Shown: positions 12,135 to 24,572 of the stretch, piece after piece
Layout: each line of letters starts with the position of its first letter
Position numbering within the stretch: position 1 is the stretch's first letter
From: Pseudogymnoascus destructans
Taxonomy: Eukaryota > Ascomycota > Leotiomycetes > Thelebolales > Thelebolaceae
Reading direction: 5' to 3'
DNA: 64,000 nt
Assembly: GCF_001641265.1 (NCBI RefSeq)
Contig: NW_020167535.1
Span: forward strand, 868,001 to 932,000
The notes under the pieces: model-generated
Database searches by the model: none
Told to the model about the DNA's origin: nothing
What the model saw: only the letters and a program-made list of their open reading frames with translations
Program-made: the position numbers and the translations under genes

Positions 12135-14118
12135 TCATAACTCCATATCCGCCCGGGTATCGTTAATTCGTCTCCTATTCCCTTCATAACTCCCATCGCG
12201 CAGCGACGCCTGTTCAGCGCGATTCGTTATCGCATTCGTCGCCAGGATATTAATCCGCCTCAAGTAGGTAGACATCGAATGCGCCACCATCTCGCCGAAG
12301 ACCACAGATCTCAGCTGTTCATCGGAAACGAGACGGGCTTGAATAATATCCCCGCTGCCACTTTGCCTCGATTTATAGTCCTGCTTTCGAGGCACGGCGC
12401 GTAGTAGAATGAGTTTGCCGCCGTTACTTAACGTCGCATTCGGCACTCTCCATATCGGTGAAGCTCCTTCGGGGGCGCTCTTCGAGCGGCTTGGAAGAGG
12501 CGGGCGGTCGTCGTTAACGGCAAGCGTGCTCGAACTTGCGGCTTTGCTATTCTTGAGAATAGATTTAGGCATTGGTCTTTGTTCCGATTTTGACCGGGAA
12601 CTGGCGACCATGGGGGCTGGCGTGAGGTATAAGTTGAGTAGCGACTGTACATATGCTATACTAGCTCTGGATACTGGGTCGCCTTCGTTAATGAAGCTGA
12701 GGAAGAGGCTCTTCCGTAACTCTGGGGTTTGTGGTTTTTGGAGCGGTAGTAGAGATATCGGAGGCGATCCAAATGTGATGCAATGGATTCGTTTGAAGAA
12801 GCCAGCTAGGGCTCTGAGTTCGGAGTCTGCTCCTCGACTCGACGAGAGCATGTGGCTGTATAGCAGTGCGGCAATCGCTCCGCCTGCAGAGTGGCCGGTT
12901 ATGAGAAGAGAGCAGCGGGACCGTGAAGGGTCTTCTTGGAGGAGGTGTCGTAAGCGGGCTGCAACAGGCTTGATCATATTACGAGCCACGTCGAGAAAAC
13001 CTGCGTGACAGAGGTTGCCAGCATCATCCTATGAAATGTGTTAGCAGTTACTGATTAGGTTCGGTGATTATTCCCTACCAGGAAACCAGAAGGAGATGCC
13101 GGTGTTTGGTTCATGTTGACAGCCCAATCCATAAACCTGGCGCTGCCTCGGATCGCGAAGACAATGACGTCTTGGGCATCTACCGGCACGGATTTTATTA
13201 CCATGGCCTTGGTTCCCAAGCGGACGTTGGGCGGTATGTGTTCATGCCTCTCTTGACCCTTTGGGGTGTGGTACACGCGGTCTGAGTACTGGGCCGCTAT
13301 ACACAGAAGCGGGAGAGTCGACGTGTAACTAACGACCATTAATATGCAGCAAAATATGATTCTATGAGGAGGGCTTACAATTTAACGGGGGTCAAAGACT
13401 CCGCAACCATGGAATTCGAGTAAAGCTTCCACTTTGTGAAAACATCTGTTGTTGATATGGCCTTTCCAATGCCTTGAGGTCCGCGGTCAGCACCTCTTGT
13501 ATTGGAGGTTTTACGTGAGGTCGTCAAAGCCCGATCTCGAGTCGCAGGCACTGACTCTTGCCCTTGTTCGGTAACGTTGAGCTCGACCAACTCGTGCTCA
13601 TCTCTACCGAACTTGTCGCTGTCCATTAACGTGAGAACCGAATCAAATCTCGACGAAATTAAATCAGTAAGTGCCGCTCCTTGGTTCATGTACTGAACGC
13701 CTTCTTTCTGCCACTCTGCAACCCCGCTATTGAAGAGTTGAGCACCAGGTATACAATTCGGCAAATCTCCTTGTAGAAAGGACGGCAGATTGGCGACGGA
13801 AGCAGAGGCCAGCTTGTTGACCTTGCTAGCCTTTCCATTTGACTGAGGTGCCGGAGGCGCAAGCATGTAATTGTTCTGTATCAGAATCGGTTGCTGTTGC
13901 GGTTGCATATACGGCGGTGCCAGCATCCAGCCTGCTGGAGCGAGAGGCGGCCCGCCATACTGCTGGTACTGATATTGCTGGCGATGGTAGAGCGCATAAT
14001 CCCCATCTCTGTAGCGCCGGCGCTCGCAAGTCAGATCATACGATGACTGTGCTCGTTGACCATATGTTTGCTGCGACTCATACGAGTCCTTCTTCTTTGA
14101 CTTCCCAAAAAGTCCCAT
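12135..14118 (-). CDS. Class 3 lipase-like alpha/beta hydrolase
   Basis: The protein has an alpha/beta-hydrolase fold of the fungal lipase (class 3) type; its substrate is not known. Exons 14118-13379, 13328-13079 and 13028-12135 are joined over two 50-nt introns (13329-13378 and 13029-13078) and give 627 residues. The nucleophile elbow is GHSAGG in SLLITGHSAGGAIAAL. The catalytic Asp is probably in NEGDPVSRA and the His in VAHSMSTYL. The first about 150 residues are rich in Tyr, Gln and Pro (MGLFGKSKKKDSYES...), with no signal peptide, so an intracellular or membrane-surface enzyme is more likely than a secreted one. A Ser/Pro-rich insert lies between the presumed Asp and His. Confidence 0.87.
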
Positions 14119-15400
14119 TGTGGTGGTGGTTTGGTGGCGGTTCTTGGCTGTTGCTCAGCCTTGTAGGCGACGATCATTGAAGGGTTCGGTGACAAGATTG
14201 AAGAGCATAGAAGCTAGAAGGGGAAAACGAAACCAAGGCTAAATATAAGGGGCATTAAGAAGATATAGGACATCGGAAGAGAAACAAAGAGCGCCCGTGA
14301 TAATGTCGTCAAGGGTTTTGGTAAGGGTTCCTCCCCACATAGAGGGTTATAAGTAAACCAAGAGCGGCTTTGCACGGCCTCGATGTTGCCCTGTCCTATC
14401 CCAGCCTGGCGGTTCGTCGCCCACGTCGGCGTCCCCATTGGACATGGGAACATGGCAGGTTGACGAATCATGACCCGTAGGTCAACTTTTTCGATATCAC
14501 AGATGCAGTGTGCTCAACAGGTAGTTACTCGAAATCCGAAGGATACTAGTAGCCAGGCACGCGCTGTCTAAACCCGAATCGAAGAAGGGACAAGAAGGAA
14601 CAAGCCTTCTTCCATCCGGTTGTATGGGTCGTCTGATGGGTGAGTGACACCGAGACCATGAGCACACCATGACAGCATCCCTATGTCTCACATATCTCAA
14701 ATTTCCCTTGTGCCAATGCATACGGCATACTGACGACACGATCGTGGTGAACGTTTAGGTAGCATTTCTATGGCATGATTAACTTCCAGCTTATGCATTT
14801 GGAATAGCTCTGCATCGGATCGGGAGCCCTGCCTTTGTGTCCGTCCGACCTTGGACGCCCGTTTGTAGGGTTCTCGCGCCGCCCCCGAAAGTTTAAAACG
14901 ACCGGCCGTTCAATAAATGGCGTACAATAGATCGCTGCCTTGCGCTCAGGGCTGTGAGTTCTTGTAGGTACGGGCCCATGGCTGTCCAGAGCAAATACGC
15001 CAATAAATGAGGCTTATTGATCACTGTAGACGGTATGCACCATATTTGACAATCTACCTGGTAGATTGGTTACTTCATAAATAAATAAACAGAAGAAAGT
15101 GCTTCCCAGCTGTGGTATGGTAAGAGCTGTACCTGGTATCCCTCGCCTTATCGTACCTTAGGCCTTGCGATAAGAGATGAAGCGAGGCTTATTGGAAATA
15201 GTAGTAACCCATCAACCACGTTTCACCGAGACAAAGCGGTAGTACAGACATATTTATAATTAAACAGCCTTTGATTGATAAACAGGGGACATGGCGAGCA
15301 ACGTATAGCCCTTGAAAGTGTAATGCCCCAGAGAAGATGGATTTTGTAAGTAGGCCGGTTATGGCTTCCCATAGATGACTGGAAATTAGATGCTGATTCC
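14119..15400. other. Long intergenic region before FHIP
   Basis: This 1.3 kb lies between the divergent starts of the lipase-like gene and FHIP. I could not support a gene here: the open frames on both strands are short and have no family signature. It presumably holds both promoters. Confidence 0.5.
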
Positions 15401-18349
15401 ATGCCGCAGTGGTCGAGACTGATCGCGGGCACTTCGCTCTCGCCGTCAACACCGAGCAAGGCTGCCTTTAATGATCCGTTGAAGCGCCTGGCGCGCTTTA
15501 GGAGGGAATACAGCCAGTTGCTGGTACGTGGGAACCGTTCCGACCGAGGGGCGCGGATACTGACAGCTACCAGCAAGAATGGCGACACGTTACGAACCTG
15601 TCGAAAGACCCAGATACAGCCGACACTATCAGAGCGTGCTTGCGCAATATAAACAAGTTCCTCAGTGATGAGTCGCGACTGCCCTCTCCTCATCCGTGCC
15701 TGTCGTTTTCCGCCCAGAACCAGATCTACGTCTCAGCGGCCAAGATAGCGACAGTTTCCTACAACGAAGACATTATCAGGGAGGCTATCACCTTGTTCAG
15801 CACGCTTATTGAGAGCGAAGAGGAGGACTTTATAGAGAATGACGCTTTCTCGCAGAGTTTGATGAACCTGCTGGCCCGCATCACTGGAGCGAATAGCATC
15901 CGACTGAACTCGGAAACCGAGGTGGATGTGATCGAGCTTGCCTTTGGCATAGCTGCGAAGATACGACTGCAGCCGGAAATATTGCCGGCATGGTTCACGA
16001 CGGGTGATGTTTCCTCGGATGACGAAGACAAAGGCCACCACGAGCGATTTACCGGAAAGACCAGCAAAGAGGACTTCCCCCTATTCTATCTACTGGTCGA
16101 CTATATCCACCATGAAGGGCGGATAGGAGATTTCGCGCGGACTGGGCTCTTATACATTATTGAGTCAGCGTCTGTGTCTATGCCTTTGGAGCAGTGGCTT
16201 GTTGAGAGCGACCTGGCAACATTGATGGCAACAGGGCTTGGCGCCCTTTATAGTCAGTTAAGCCGAAAACTGGTCATTGACTACCCGGAAGACAGCTTCC
16301 CCTTGATTCTGGCTACGTCCGACTTCAGACATCCGCGAGCCACGGCCGATATTGTTAGCTCTACTTCTACAGATTTCCAGGGCCACATGGACACGTTTCT
16401 TTCGCATCTTGTGTTTTGGCAAGATGTCCTCGATCACTGCAAGTCTGTCGAGGTGAGGCAGACTTTGCTTGAGCATTTTCAAGTTATTTTTCTTCAACAG
16501 TTATTGTAAGTGCGACACCCTGTGTCCTGGAATTCTACTTATTATTCCCAGATACCCATCTCTTTTAGAGTCTTCGGATGCAGACGGCGGGTCATCAGTG
16601 GCCGTCCTCACGTACCTCCGGCGAGTTCTCGAATCTGTAGAACACCCAGATATGATACATCTCATCCTTAATTATTTATTAGCTCTGCCGGATACAACCA
16701 TGTTAGAGTCCGTCGCGTCAACAAAATCCCTTGCTAGTGAAGCAAGAAAGCGGAAGTTGATGAACTTGGCAACTATGGGAACGCAGCAGTCGACCCCGGA
16801 TTTATTCAACCTTGTCGATCTTATTATTGGTAGCTTGCGTTCAAAGAGCGTCCAAACTATTACTGTGACCCTACAATTGTTTTCGGTCATTTTACGGCGT
16901 CACCACCGTTACGCCGTATCAACCCTGCTCAGGACAACCCGAGTGGTGACAGATGGCCCCCAAAAGTTGATTGGAGCTCACCAGATGCAGTTGGCATATA
17001 TCCTTGACCTGGCCAACGATATTAGTGTCCAAGAGGGATTCGATGAAATCTATGACAACCATATTAAAGATGCGACTAACCTTCTTGAGAGCCACCCTTG
17101 CTCACACCAACTTATTGTACCGGTAGGGGTCAGCAAACCTCCAGCAAAACACTCGACCATTCCAGGAACCCCGCAAGATGTCCACCTCCACACCCTGAGA
17201 CCGGACGATCCGATCCTCAAGACTCTACTGTCTATCCTGTCAACTTTTTTTACCAACTCGGTGGAAACAAACCTCGCCCTAACCGAAGCTCTCATCGACC
17301 TAGCAATATGCGGATACATGAACATCGAAGGCTGGCTCCTTCCCGACCCAAGCAAATACACATACCCAACACCCTCCAAGCAACCTCCGCCGTCCAAGCC
17401 AGTTAAGCCAGGCTCCCAAGCAGCCATCGAACTCTCGCAAATCGAAACTATCCGCGAAGCCCGCCGCCGCCCAAACCTCCCAACTGCCGCAACCCCGCCC
17501 CTCCTCCTTACCCTCCGCGCCCTCGTCTCCCAAACAACAACCTACCGCAGCGCCATCCCCCGCTTCGACGACCTCCTCCACTCCCGCCGCCAAGCCTTCA
17601 AACTCGACGCCGAATCTCCCCCTCCTCCTACATCACGCCGCACCGACGCCCGCGGAAACCGCAAAAGCTCCGAGTCGGACCGATCCTCCAGCCCGCCTGC
17701 CCAGCGCCGTACGCCGCCTACAAGCACATCTCGCACGCGCCGCCATGGTGCCAGTGCTGCAATCGACTCCCTCGCGTCGCGCATATTCCCTGAGCTAGCA
17801 TCGCGCTCGTCATCGCCTCTAGCGAGGGGGCGGACGTCGCGCGAGCAGAAGCGCAGTGGACATGGGACGAAGGGTGGGGGACATGTAGTATCGAATTCGC
17901 CTCTGAGAGCGTCGGATACGGCTGGTGCGGGGTCGTTGCTAGACGAGGATGGGGCTGCATGGGAGGCCATGGGGAGTGCGAGTCAGTCTGCTGCGTATGC
18001 GCATATTGATCGCGGCATTTTAACGCGGAGGGTGGGGATGGCGAAGATTGTGGTTGGAGAGGCAGGTGGGAGGAGGGTGGTGGATACTGAGAGCATTGTG
18101 CCGAGCACGCCGGCGGGGAGTACCGTTGGGGATGGGGAAGGGGATGAGGAGGGGAGCGTGATTACCGCGCGGACGGACGAGATGGGGACGGAGACGGGGA
18201 CGACAGACCGTGAAGAGGAGGTGGCGGGGAAGATGGTCAGTGTGAGCCATGTTCTGACGAACATTATTGTGCTGCAAGAGTTTATTCTTGAGTTGGCAGC
18301 GCTGGTACAGGTGCGAGCCGCCATGTTTGTGGAGGTCAAATTTGCATAG
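15401..18349 (+). CDS. FTS and Hook-interacting protein (FHIP/RAI16 family)
   Basis: FHIP works with FTS and Hook as the adaptor that links dynein to early endosomes; in Aspergillus nidulans the orthologue is needed for endosome motility. Exons 15401-15523, 15574-16505 and 16552-18349 give 950 residues. The first intron (15524-15573, GTACGT donor, TACTGAC branch) is needed to join REYSQLL to QEWRHVTNL, a characteristic N-terminal family pattern. The second is 16506-16551. The conserved RAI16 core includes HPCLSFSAQNQIYVSAAKI, ILPAWF and FPLFYLLVDYIHHEGRIGDF. The last third is low-complexity, rich in Ser, Pro and Arg, and then returns to a conserved C-terminal helix. No start upstream of 15401 stays in frame. 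Confidence 0.9.
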
Positions 18350-19074
18350 AAGCAAATTCGATACCATCATTATCAATGTGACGAAAATAATATCTTAATT
18401 TCTATATTTAGCACTATCTATTCGTTGCCGCCGATACGTCTAAAGAGGGACTCCATAGCTCAATAGGGGCAATTTAAATTAATTGAATCTCTCGTTTCTC
18501 TATAGCTGGCCCAATGACTATATCTCCGAGTGATTGAACTCCTTAACTTGATCATGGTTGCTGTAAACATTACTTATCGGCAGCCTCCTGAGACATTTGG
18601 GCGGCAGGAATATTTCTACGTCATTGGGCCGATAACTCTCCAGATAACGACCAGCACAGGAAACTATGGGAGCAATGATCCGCCCGAAAGGCCCATGCCG
18701 CCCACATTTGCAACAGTTATCGATGATCGCATATCCCCTATTCATGGAGGAACCATCAGTCAAATATCACGTGCTTATCCTTTCATCGTTGCTGAGCTCC
18801 CTGGTTGACGTAGGTCCTTTCGAACGTTTGTACTTGGTCCAACTGCTTTGGAGACCCCTTCAAGACCCTTAAACTACATCTTTTTCCGGGCCAGACTCTG
18901 AAAGCACCAACTTACTTCTTTAGTAATTGCAGAGGAGAATCACCTGCCTGGAACTCGATTCAATCCGGTTTTATACGCTCCTTACAGTCGCATGAGGGAC
19001 GGAAGCAACCAACGTCGCGAAATGATATAAAGCGACCTGGGCCAAACCCCCATTGCGGGCATTATTAATTCACC
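18350..19074. promoter_or_regulatory. Intergenic region with mannosidase promoter
   Basis: No gene is supported here. A TATA-like ATGATATAAAG lies about 45-50 bp before the mannosidase start codon at 19075. It is the only promoter-like element I would point to, and its role is inferred. Confidence 0.35.
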
Positions 19075-20913
19075 ATGGGCTTCTCAATGCGAAGATGGCG
19101 AGCCGTGGCTTTGATCGCAATATTTACGATTTTTGGGATATACCACCTAACGGCGTCAAGTCGCCAATGGACCCAGCCCACGATATCACCAAAACCGAAC
19201 GCACCAAAACCCAGCGCCGCATCTAACACGACACCAAACACCCCGCCGAAGACCCCGCCGAAAACTGCGTCTGACGGGAGCGGGAAAACCCACTGGGAGA
19301 AACGACCAGAGCGATACCCAGTCCAATCTGTCCAGCCTCTACCACAGGGGACACCGAAACCCATACCCTCTATCCAGGCCAAAGCACCGGTCCTTGATGG
19401 GGGAGCCAACGTGGAACGCAAGAAGCGCCTTGCTGCTGTCAAGGAGAGCTTCGACCATAGCTGGGCTGGATACAAAAAACATGCGTGGCTACAAGACGAG
19501 GTTGTCCCCGTTAAGGGGGGAGCTAGGAATACACTCGGTGGCTGGGCAGCAACGCTCGTTGACTCCCTCGACACGTTATGGATAATGGGCTTAGAGGAGG
19601 ATTTCGCAGAAGCTGTGGAGAGTCTGGATCAGCTGGACTTTTCGTATACGGAGGCGACAACCATCAACGTCTTTGAGACTACGATTCGCTACTTGGGAGG
19701 ATTCCTGGCAGCCTACGATATAAGTGAGAGGAAATTCCCGAAGCTTCTGGTTAAGGCAGTGGAAGTTGCAGAGTTACTCATGAGCTCCTTCGACACTCCA
19801 AACCACATGCCAGTTGTCCGCTGGAACTGGCTCGAGTACGTGAATGGTGAGGCTCAAGTAGCCCCCTTTAATATGGTCGTCGCGGAGCTGGGTTCGCTGT
19901 CCCTCGAGTTTACGCGCCTCAGCCAGCTGACCAAGAACCCGAAATACTACGATGCGGTCCAGCGCATCTCCGATATGCTAGAAGAGCACCAGTCCAAAAC
20001 CCTTCTACCGGGATTGTGGCCCATAGCCGTCGATGCCGGGACACCAGCCTTCGATAGAGATAATGCCTTTACGCTTGGCGCCATGGTCGACTCTCTCTAT
20101 GAGTACCTGCCAAAGCAATACATGCTACTAGGTGGGCTCCTCGAGCAGCCAAAGAAGATGTACGAGAAATTCATGCCGGTCGCCAAGAAGCACCTCTTCT
20201 TCCGCCCCCTCAACCCAGATAACCTCGACATCCTAGTCTCTGGCGAGGTTCGGGTCACTGGCAAACCACCCGTGTACGAGCTCAAGCCAGAAGGCCAGCA
20301 CTTGACCTGCTTCGTAGGAGGCATGATCGGCATGGCCTCAAAGATCTTCAATCGCCCAGACGAGCTCGCGATAGCTGAGAAGCTAACCAACGGCTGCGTA
20401 TGGGCATACGAGTCTCAAATCCACGGTGTCGCACCAGAGCTCTTCCGCTTGGTGCCATGCAACAACTCCACAAACCCCACCTGCCAGTGGTCCGAGGAGG
20501 CGTGGCACGCAGGGATCCCGAGCCTGCCTTCCGACGTTGCAGCTGCTCAAAAGAAGATCATGAACTACAGGCTCGCGCCAGGCTTTACGTCGTACCCGGA
20601 TCCGACATACCTTCTTCGCCCGGAGGCTATCGAGTCCGTGTTCATGATGTACCGGATCACGGGCGACCCGGCGTGGATGGACAAGGGATGGCGTATGTTC
20701 CAGTCGATCGAGAAGATCACACGGACGTCCATTGCTAATAGTGCGATTGATGATGTAACGAAGCCGAAGCCGAAGAAGATCGATAGCATGGAGAGCTTCT
20801 GGCTGGCAGAGACGTTGAAGTATTTCTACCTGCTCTTTAGCGAGTTCGATGTTGTGAATTTGGATGAGTGGGTGTTGAACACTGAAGCTCATCCGTTTAA
20901 GAGGCCGGTGTAG
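19075..20913 (+). CDS. Class I alpha-1,2-mannosidase (GH47)
   Basis: This enzyme trims alpha-1,2-linked mannose from N-glycans in the ER or Golgi, using Ca2+. It is one exon of 612 residues. The start MGFSMRRWRAVALIAIFTIF gives a short basic cytosolic tail and one membrane anchor (type II topology), followed by a Pro/Thr-rich stem to about residue 110 and then the catalytic domain. GH47 landmarks are ATLVDSLDTLWIMGL, FETTIRYLGGFLAAYD, LWPIAVDAGTPAF and SMESFWLAETLKYFYLLF. The C-terminal NTEAHPF supplies the Ca2+-binding Thr. The stem and anchor resemble Golgi or ER forms, not the secreted Aspergillus enzyme. The exact branch of GH47 is not resolved. Confidence 0.94.
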   Translation: MGFSMRRWRAVALIAIFTIFGIYHLTASSRQWTQPTISPKPNAPKPSAASNTTPNTPPKTPPKTASDGSGKTHWEKRPERYPVQSVQPLPQGTPKPIPSIQAKAPVLDGGANVERKKRLAAVKESFDHSWAGYKKHAWLQDEVVPVKGGARNTLGGWAATLVDSLDTLWIMGLEEDFAEAVESLDQLDFSYTEATTINVFETTIRYLGGFLAAYDISERKFPKLLVKAVEVAELLMSSFDTPNHMPVVRWNWLEYVNGEAQVAPFNMVVAELGSLSLEFTRLSQLTKNPKYYDAVQRISDMLEEHQSKTLLPGLWPIAVDAGTPAFDRDNAFTLGAMVDSLYEYLPKQYMLLGGLLEQPKKMYEKFMPVAKKHLFFRPLNPDNLDILVSGEVRVTGKPPVYELKPEGQHLTCFVGGMIGMASKIFNRPDELAIAEKLTNGCVWAYESQIHGVAPELFRLVPCNNSTNPTCQWSEEAWHAGIPSLPSDVAAAQKKIMNYRLAPGFTSYPDPTYLLRPEAIESVFMMYRITGDPAWMDKGWRMFQSIEKITRTSIANSAIDDVTKPKPKKIDSMESFWLAETLKYFYLLFSEFDVVNLDEWVLNTEAHPFKRPV

Positions 20914-21711
20914 GGATATGAGCTAGAAGGCTCTGTGTTTGAACTGCTTTGTGTGTACTTGGGGCGTTGGAAATGGGATGGTCAGTCGTGTGCCTCACAC
21001 TAAAAAAAGTTAATACCGGGGCCTACAGGCCACTTGGGATAGATGGACTATTGGGATAAATTGGAAAGGGGCTGGGTAGGAATTGAATCAAGGCATAGGA
21101 GCTGTGAACACATGCGTTTTCTCCATGAGGCAGCATTTATTTACTAATCCGTAGTATCAAATATACAAAATATTACGCTATTTATTATACAGTGATAGTT
21201 GCACAACCTGAGCAAAAACGGCGTTTGTAGGAACTGTTGGTGGTCACACACTTTCCGGACCATGACTACTTCTACCTTGAACAACACCCCTACCCCTCTT
21301 ATTGATTTATATGTACTCCGTAGCTCCTGGCAGTGTTTTAAATAGAAGCCCTAATGTTTCATCATTAATGGATGTTGCAAATCTGGGCAATAATATGGGT
21401 TTTCGTGCGGAGGATCACTACTTCAACGGTTTCCCCGTGCCGGTCCCTATCTGGGGAGTTGCCTTGGTATGATCACAATCAGGGGGTTTTCACGCACAAG
21501 AGCACTCGTAGAGTCACTAGAATTGAGCGTTTGGAGCGTTTGGAGATCCAACGAGGATATCACGAGGTTTGGTATAAATATCTTGTTGCGATACTACCTA
21601 GAGTGCCAAAGGAACCAACATTGCTATGATGACCCTTGACTTCCCTTGCTGCCAGAAAAAGAACCAGTTCTCGTTCCCGTAATGTAAGCGTGACAGGCGC
21701 ATGAACAGCGT
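20914..21711. other. Intergenic region, mannosidase to calmodulin
   Basis: The two genes converge here. I see no gene in these 0.8 kb. They presumably hold both 3' untranslated regions. Confidence 0.5.
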
Positions 21712-22664
21712 TTACTTTTGCATCATAAGCTGGACGAACTCGTTGTCTGGTGGATGGATGTTAGCAAGCGACCAAACATGAGGGGGAGAAGTTCAACGTA
21801 CAATCAATACGTCCGTCACCGTCCTGGTCAGCCTCGCGGATCATCTCATCAACCTCCTCATCAGTCAACTTCTCGCCAATAGATGTCATGACATGGCGAA
21901 GCTCGGCAGCAGAGATGAAACCGTTGTTATCACGATCGAAGACCTGGCAATGAACGATTAGTTTAGATATCCCCGAAGCCGCCCAATGTGCACATACCTT
22001 GAAAGCTTCACGGATCTCATCCTCGGAATCGGTATCCTTCATCTTTCTTGCCATCATCGTCAGGAACTCTGCCCAAGAGTTAGCTATCTCGTTACAGTAT
22101 GTGGCCGGTCGTGTTTACCTGGGAAGTCGATGGTGCCGTTGTTGTCAGCGTCAACCTCGTTGATCATGTCCTGCAGTTCAGACTCGGATGGGTTCTGGCC
22201 CAGGGATCTCATGACAGTTCCAAGCTCCTTGGTGGTGATTTGTCCTGCACACAGGCCGTTAGCATCGATGCTGCCCAATGTCCTGCGACTTGCGACAAAG
22301 TGGTGTGATGCGCCAGTTGGCATTTTGAAGCAGTTTTGATGTCGCAATCACCAAATACCCAAGTGGCATCTGTAATTTCAAAGAAAGGAAGATGCAATGA
22401 CTAACCATCGCCATCTTTGTCCTGTACAAGGTAAAAGTTAGTTTCAGGCTCAAGAGAGGGGTAAATGGCTGTCACGACAGTGACGAGGGGTGGTGGCTAC
22501 ATACGAACAGAGAGAAGGCCTCTTTGAACTCGGAAACCTGATCCTCAGTGAGAGCGTCGGCCTGAAGAGATTATGTTAGTGATATTGAAGCTGCTGTTGT
22601 GCGGGCGCAAGCTGGTCTGGCCAGCGCGTCCGGATTGCGGGGTGAAAGTGAGGCTACGCACCAT
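21712..22664 (-). CDS. cmdA: Calmodulin
   Basis: Calmodulin is the Ca2+ sensor that activates calcineurin, CaM kinases and other targets. Seven exons join to exactly 149 codons plus stop: 22664-22662, 22561-22505, 22421-22406, 22244-22119, 22068-21998, 21943-21802 and 21746-21712. All six introns have GT and AG ends. The four EF-hand loops begin [36 protein letters not shown] and [12 protein letters not shown], at about residues 21, 57, 94 and 130. The first exon is the ATG codon alone and the third is a 16-nt microexon. The deduced protein looks like the nearly invariant filamentous-fungal form. It diverges from TLG2. Confidence 0.97.
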
Positions 22665-23124
22665 GTTGGACGTTGTGGTGATGATGAAGTTGGAGGTAGG
22701 AGGTATATTTTGTTATATTCTGTTATTTATATATAATTCAGTATGATGAGTTTGGAAATTGTTGTTAGGCAAAAAAGAGTCACAAACCTCAAGGTTGCCG
22801 AAATCTGGAGGGGAAAGTTGTGGGAGACTCGATTGTGCTGACGTCCGCCCAGCTGTGTTGATAAGTGCCAACATACGAAGAGGCTCATGCGCTAGCAACG
22901 GTACCCTTAATGCACGACCATGTCGTTCAGCCTTATGGCTCAGGCCCGAGGATTGTGCCAATACCCAATACCGCCAATACCTTCTAGCTGGCAGCTTCCC
23001 CAGATGTCGCGATCTGTATTCGATGAAGTGCACATATCCTTAAAGCCGATATAGAATTGAAGCGCTCGACGATCAACAAATTTTGCACCTTGCAGACGGA
23101 ACGTCACAGCGGAGGGCGGCCGCC
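22665..23124. promoter_or_regulatory. Shared upstream region of calmodulin and TLG2
   Basis: The two start codons are 460 bp apart and point away from each other. The half near calmodulin is AT-rich (TATATTTTGTTATATTC-like), and the half near TLG2 is GC-rich with a GGCGGCCGCC run before the start. No specific factor site can be called. Confidence 0.45.
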
Positions 23125-24280
23125 ATGGCCTGGCGAGATCGCACCAATCTGTACGGCCCCATCCTGACACCTTGCGGGACACCGGCTGACCAATTCACAG
23201 TTATATTTCCTATCGTCAATCATATTCCCACCACCCAGCAAAGAAGCAACGATATGGCGGATCTACAGGCAATGGCTACTATGAGTCTGGTTTGGGCGAG
23301 GAGCACCAGGGGCTCATGTCGCCGAGCGCATTCGAAGATGACGGCGACGCTGTGATTGAGATGGACCTGCTGCCACCAAGATGGACGGACATCAGCGACG
23401 AGATCACGGAGCTCTTGGGTGACATAGCCGAGAAATCACAGAAGTTAGAGAAGCTGCATCAGAAGCATGTGCTCCCTGGGTTCGACGACGACGTAGTGAA
23501 GCGGAATGAAGAAGGGGAGATTGAACGGTTGACGCAAGGGATCACACAAGGGTTCCATGACTGTCAAAGGTCGATAAAGAGGATAGATAACATGGTGAAA
23601 GAGTCCAAGCAACAGGGGACCATCAGTAGTGGAGAGGAAACCATGGCGAAAAACATACAAATATCGCTGGCGGCGCGTGTCCAGGAGGCCAGTGCTGGTT
23701 TCAGGAAAAAGCAGAGCGCATACCTGAAAAGTAATGCTTCCATCCCCATGATCGACTCACGTACTAACACTCGATAGAATTACGAGGCCTTGGTGGCATG
23801 AGCTCGCCGATAGACCGATCGGCCACTCCCCAGTTCGCCAACTACACAGACCCGTCGTTGATGGAATCTAATGCCGACAAATCATATTCGGAGTCGACAC
23901 TACTTCAAACAACCCACAAACAACTCACCTCAAACGACAGTACCATCATGCAGCGTGAGCGTGAAATCACAGACATCGCACAGGGTATTATCGAACTCGC
24001 GGACATCTTCAAAGACCTGCAGGCTATGGTGATAGACCAGGGAACAATGCTCGATCGGATAGACTACAACGTGGAGCGGATGGCCACAGACGTTAAAGCT
24101 GCCGATAAGCAACTGACGGTGGCAACGGGGTATCAGAAGAAGTCGGTGAAGCGGAAAATAATTTTTTTGCTTATAATTATCATTGCGGGGATGTTTATCC
24201 TGCTGATTATCAAACCGAAGGGCGGCAATAGGAGTTCGTCGGACGAAGAGATACCACCGCCTCAGAGGAGGCTATTGTAA
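23125..24280 (+). CDS. tlg2: t-SNARE TLG2 (syntaxin-16 type)
   Basis: Tlg2 is a Qa-SNARE for fusion of endosome-derived vesicles with the trans-Golgi network. Exons 23125-23150, 23201-23730 and 23778-24280 give 352 residues. The first intron is 23151-23200 and the second 23731-23777 (TACTAAC branch). The N-terminus MAWRDRTNLY is the conserved syntaxin-16 start that binds the SM protein Vps45. The helical Habc region includes PPRWTDISDEITELLGDI. The SNARE motif runs from about REREITDIAQGI to IDYNVERMATDV, with the zero-layer Gln in IDQGTMLDRID. A single hydrophobic anchor (IIFLLIIIIAGMFILLII) is near the C-terminus and is followed by a short polar tail. Confidence 0.94.
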
Positions 24281-24572
24281 TTTATTCTCTCAACATATTT
24301 CCCAAATAACTGGTCGCGAAATGTGATATAATCCATAGCTTGCTATGATACGTATGAGAAAGCTCAGGAACACCCCCGGGGCGGCTTCGGCCTTCGAAGT
24401 TTCACCAGCACTTGAACTACAGAATGTTGGACATAGTCACGGTTTATTGGAAGCGAAAAATTGAGTGTACGGGAGACTGTTGTGATTTATGGCCGATATA
24501 ACTCAATATATGACGAAAAGAATTGATCGCTTTAAATATCTATTGTCGTTTAATCGTGAGATATGCTTATAT

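Noticed and set aside
15524..15652. A separate 83-codon protein upstream of FHIP
   Set aside because: It is FHIP exon 1 read through its intron. Splicing 15524-15573 gives the expected N-terminal pattern.
18530..18808. A 92-codon ORF before the mannosidase
   Set aside because: No family signature, no plausible start context, and it lies in the promoter region.
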